Origin: Ustilago trichophora
Lineage: Eukaryota; Basidiomycota; Ustilaginomycetes; Ustilaginales; Ustilaginaceae
NCBI GenBank assembly: GCA_900323505.1
Contig: OOIN01000038.1
Coordinates: forward strand, 248,001-312,000
DNA: 64,000 bases
Direction: 5' to 3'
Part shown: in pieces, positions 62,318 through 64,000 of the stretch
Layout: every line of letters starts with the position of its first letter
Numbering within the stretch: position 1 is the stretch's first letter
Position numbers and translations under genes: made by a program
The notes under the pieces: generated by a model
Seen by the model: only the letters and a program-made list of their open reading frames with translations
The model's database searches: none
Told to the model about the DNA's origin: nothing

Positions 62318-64000
62318 ATGGCGGCCGAGGATATGAAGGTCGACCAGCCCGAACAGGGCATCGACGAGGGTCTCTACAGTCGTCAGCTCTACGTGCTCGG
62401 TCACGATGCCATGAAGCGCATGGCTGCCAGCAACGTTCTCGTCGTCGGTCTCCGTGGTCTCGGCGCCGAAATCGCAAAGAACGTCGCCCTCGCCGGTGTC
62501 AAGAGCATCACCATCTTCGACCCAACCCCTGTCTCCATCTCTGATCTCAGCACTCAATTCTTCCTTCGCCCAGAAGACGCTTCCTCGGGCGCACGCAGGG
62601 ATCACGCCACGCAGCCTCGTCTCGCAGAGCTCAACACCTACGTACCCATCCGCGTGCTCGAAGAGAACGAGCTCAACAAGGACGTCCTCTCTCGCTTCCA
62701 GGTCGTCGTCATGACCGACGCTCTCTATGCCGAGCAGCTCCGCATCAATGACATCACCCACGGCTCTTCGACACACTTTATCTCGGCAGAGGTTCGCGGT
62801 CTCTTTGGTTCCGTCTTCAACGACTTTGGTCCCAAGTTCCTCTGCAACGACCCTACTGGTGAGCAGCCGCTCTCGGGCATGATCGTGTCGATCGCCAGCG
62901 AGGACGAAGAAGGTCTGGTCACTACGCTCGACGAGACACGTCACGGTCTCGAAGATGGCGACTACGTCACGTTCACCGAAGTCCAGGGTATGGAGGCACT
63001 CAACAACAGCCAGCCCCGCAAAGTCTCTGTCAAGGGTCCTTACACTTTTACCATCGGCAGCACCAAGGGTCTCGGCGAGTACAAGCGTGGCGGTATCTTC
63101 AAGCAGGTCAAGATGCCCAAGGAGATCGCTTTCAAGTCGCTGCGAGAGAGCAACAAGCAGCCCGAGTTCCTCATTGCCGATTTCGCCAAGTTCGACCGTC
63201 CCGCTGCTCTTCACGCCGGCTTCCAGGCGCTGTCCGAGTTCCAGCAGAAGAACGGCCGCTTGCCCCGACCGAGGAATGCAGAGGATGCAGACCAGGTGCT
63301 CGAGCTCACCAAGCAGATCATCAAAGCTTCGGGCCAGGATGCGGCCGATCTGCCCGAAAAGGTGGTTCGCGAGCTTGCCTTCCAGGCGCAGGGCGATCTG
63401 TCGCCCATGGTGGCCTATGTCGGTGGATTCGTGGCACAGGAGGTGCTCAAGGCATGCTCTGGCAAGTTCCACCCTCTCGTCCAGCATCTCTACGTAGACT
63501 CGCTCGAGTCGCTCCCCGATTCGATCGAGAGCCTCTCCGAGAGCGAGTTTGCACCTATCAACTCGAGATACGATGGCCAGATTGCCGTCTTTGGTCGCAC
63601 TTTCCAGGACAAGATCGCCAACGCACGCCAGTTCCTTGTCGGGTCCGGTGCCATTGGATGCGAGATGCTCAAGAACTGGAGTATGATGGGTCTCGGCAGC
63701 GGACCTGAAGGAATCATCCACGTCACGGACATGGACACGATCGAAAAGTCCAACTTGAACCGACAGTTCCTCTTCCGTTCCAAGGACGTTGGTCACTTCA
63801 AGGCTGACACGGCCGCTGCGGCTGTGGCCGAGATGAACCCTGACCTCAAGGGCAAGATCCACAGCCACCAGAACCGAGTGGGTCCCGAGACCGAGGATGT
63901 GTACGGAGACGAATTCTTTGCCAGCCTCACCGGTGTCACCAACGCGCTCGACAATGTGCAGGCGCGTCAGTACATGGACCGTCGATGCGTCTACTACGAG
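62318..64000 (+). CDS. UBA1: Ubiquitin-activating enzyme E1 (UBA1), 5' part
   Basis: The frame runs from the ATG at 62318 to the window edge without a stop, 561 codons of an enzyme that is normally about 1000-1020 residues. UBA1 adenylates ubiquitin and passes it to E2 enzymes. The N-terminal inactive adenylation half is present (EGLYSRQLYVLGHDAMKRM, VLVVGLRGLGAEIAKNVALA, TQFFLRPED), then the first catalytic-cysteine half-domain (VSVKGPYTFTIGSTKGLGEY), then the start of the active adenylation domain (FLVGSGAIGCEMLKNW, VTDMDTIEKSNLNRQFLFR, NALDNVQARQYMDRRCVYYE). The catalytic cysteine, E2-binding ubiquitin fold and stop lie beyond the window. The MAAEDMKVDQ start fits the family. It is transcribed in the same direction as the NTF2-like gene. 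Confidence 0.97.
   Translation, partial: MAAEDMKVDQPEQGIDEGLYSRQLYVLGHDAMKRMAASNVLVVGLRGLGAEIAKNVALAGVKSITIFDPTPVSISDLSTQFFLRPEDASSGARRDHATQPRLAELNTYVPIRVLEENELNKDVLSRFQVVVMTDALYAEQLRINDITHGSSTHFISAEVRGLFGSVFNDFGPKFLCNDPTGEQPLSGMIVSIASEDEEGLVTTLDETRHGLEDGDYVTFTEVQGMEALNNSQPRKVSVKGPYTFTIGSTKGLGEYKRGGIFKQVKMPKEIAFKSLRESNKQPEFLIADFAKFDRPAALHAGFQALSEFQQKNGRLPRPRNAEDADQVLELTKQIIKASGQDAADLPEKVVRELAFQAQGDLSPMVAYVGGFVAQEVLKACSGKFHPLVQHLYVDSLESLPDSIESLSESEFAPINSRYDGQIAVFGRTFQDKIANARQFLVGSGAIGCEMLKNWSMMGLGSGPEGIIHVTDMDTIEKSNLNRQFLFRSKDVGHFKADTAAAAVAEMNPDLKGKIHSHQNRVGPETEDVYGDEFFASLTGVTNALDNVQARQYMDRRCVYYE

Noticed and set aside
62303..63868. 521-codon minus-strand ORF opposite UBA1
   Set aside because: It mirrors the codon pattern of the strongly supported E1 frame and has no domain of its own; GC-rich third positions commonly open the antisense frame.

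Overview
The window reads as nuclear chromosomal DNA of a basidiomycete, most likely a smut fungus (Ustilaginomycotina; Ustilago/Sporisorium/Pseudozyma-like). The reasons are dense genes on both strands, long intron-poor ORFs with a few 80-105 nt introns (GTAAG/GTGAG donors, CTRAC branch sites), CT/GA-rich leaders, and a eukaryotic gene set (cap-binding complex, ARS2, TFIID, peroxins, GPI transamidase, APSES factor, E1). The genus is inferred from overall style, not from a marker gene.

Layout. 1-881: 3' end of CBP80. 882-4314: a decayed, CpG-depleted pogo/Fot1-type transposon with terminal inverted repeats, carrying a secondary insertion. 4315-6828 (-): ARS2/SERRATE, the physical partner of CBP80. 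8279-11032: a glutamine-rich LIM-domain-binding (LDB1/PtaB/Mfg1-like) regulator behind a ~51-unit CT microsatellite. 11462-12180: GOT1 (four exons). 12825-14162: TAF4. 14700-18350: one ORF that joins a complete ALG3 mannosyltransferase to a complete GAA1 GPI-transamidase subunit. 18351-21772: a gene-free island with a perfect 25-bp hairpin and repeated pairs of two short inverted-repeat families. 21773-23319: RVB1. 23484-25359 (-): PEX3, head to head with an ACBD5/Atg37-like acyl-CoA-binding tail-anchored protein (26035-27621). 27806-29122 (-): mitoribosomal uL24m. 30509-31881: Nbp2-like SH3 protein. 32348-34375: gephyrin/CnxE-type molybdenum cofactor enzyme. 34625-36829 (-): an unrecognised nuclear-looking protein with several PIP-box-like motifs and three TQPLPW repeats. 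37261-37815: mitoribosomal mS34-like. 38347-40514 (-): Mbp1/MBF APSES factor. 41365-42549: NEP1/EMG1. 42826-44490 (-): NADH pyrophosphatase. 45338-46726 (-): nucleolin-like protein. 47379-47463 (-): intron-bearing tRNA-Ala(AGC). 48350-52201: large PPR-like protein. 52423-53517 (-): 2-hydroxyacid dehydrogenase. 54828-56477 (-): secreted GH18 chitinase. 59159-61453: SigF/NTF2-like protein. 62318-64000: 5' part of the ubiquitin E1 UBA1.

Most genes are unrelated housekeeping neighbours, but three arrangements suggest functional grouping: CBP80 beside ARS2 (one nuclear RNA complex), PEX3 divergent from an Atg37-like protein (peroxisome biogenesis and pexophagy), and ALG3 fused to GAA1 (two ER glycan/anchor steps in one chain). 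Intergenic DNA repeatedly carries the 7-mer TACTGTA. All calls come from reading the sequence; no database was consulted.
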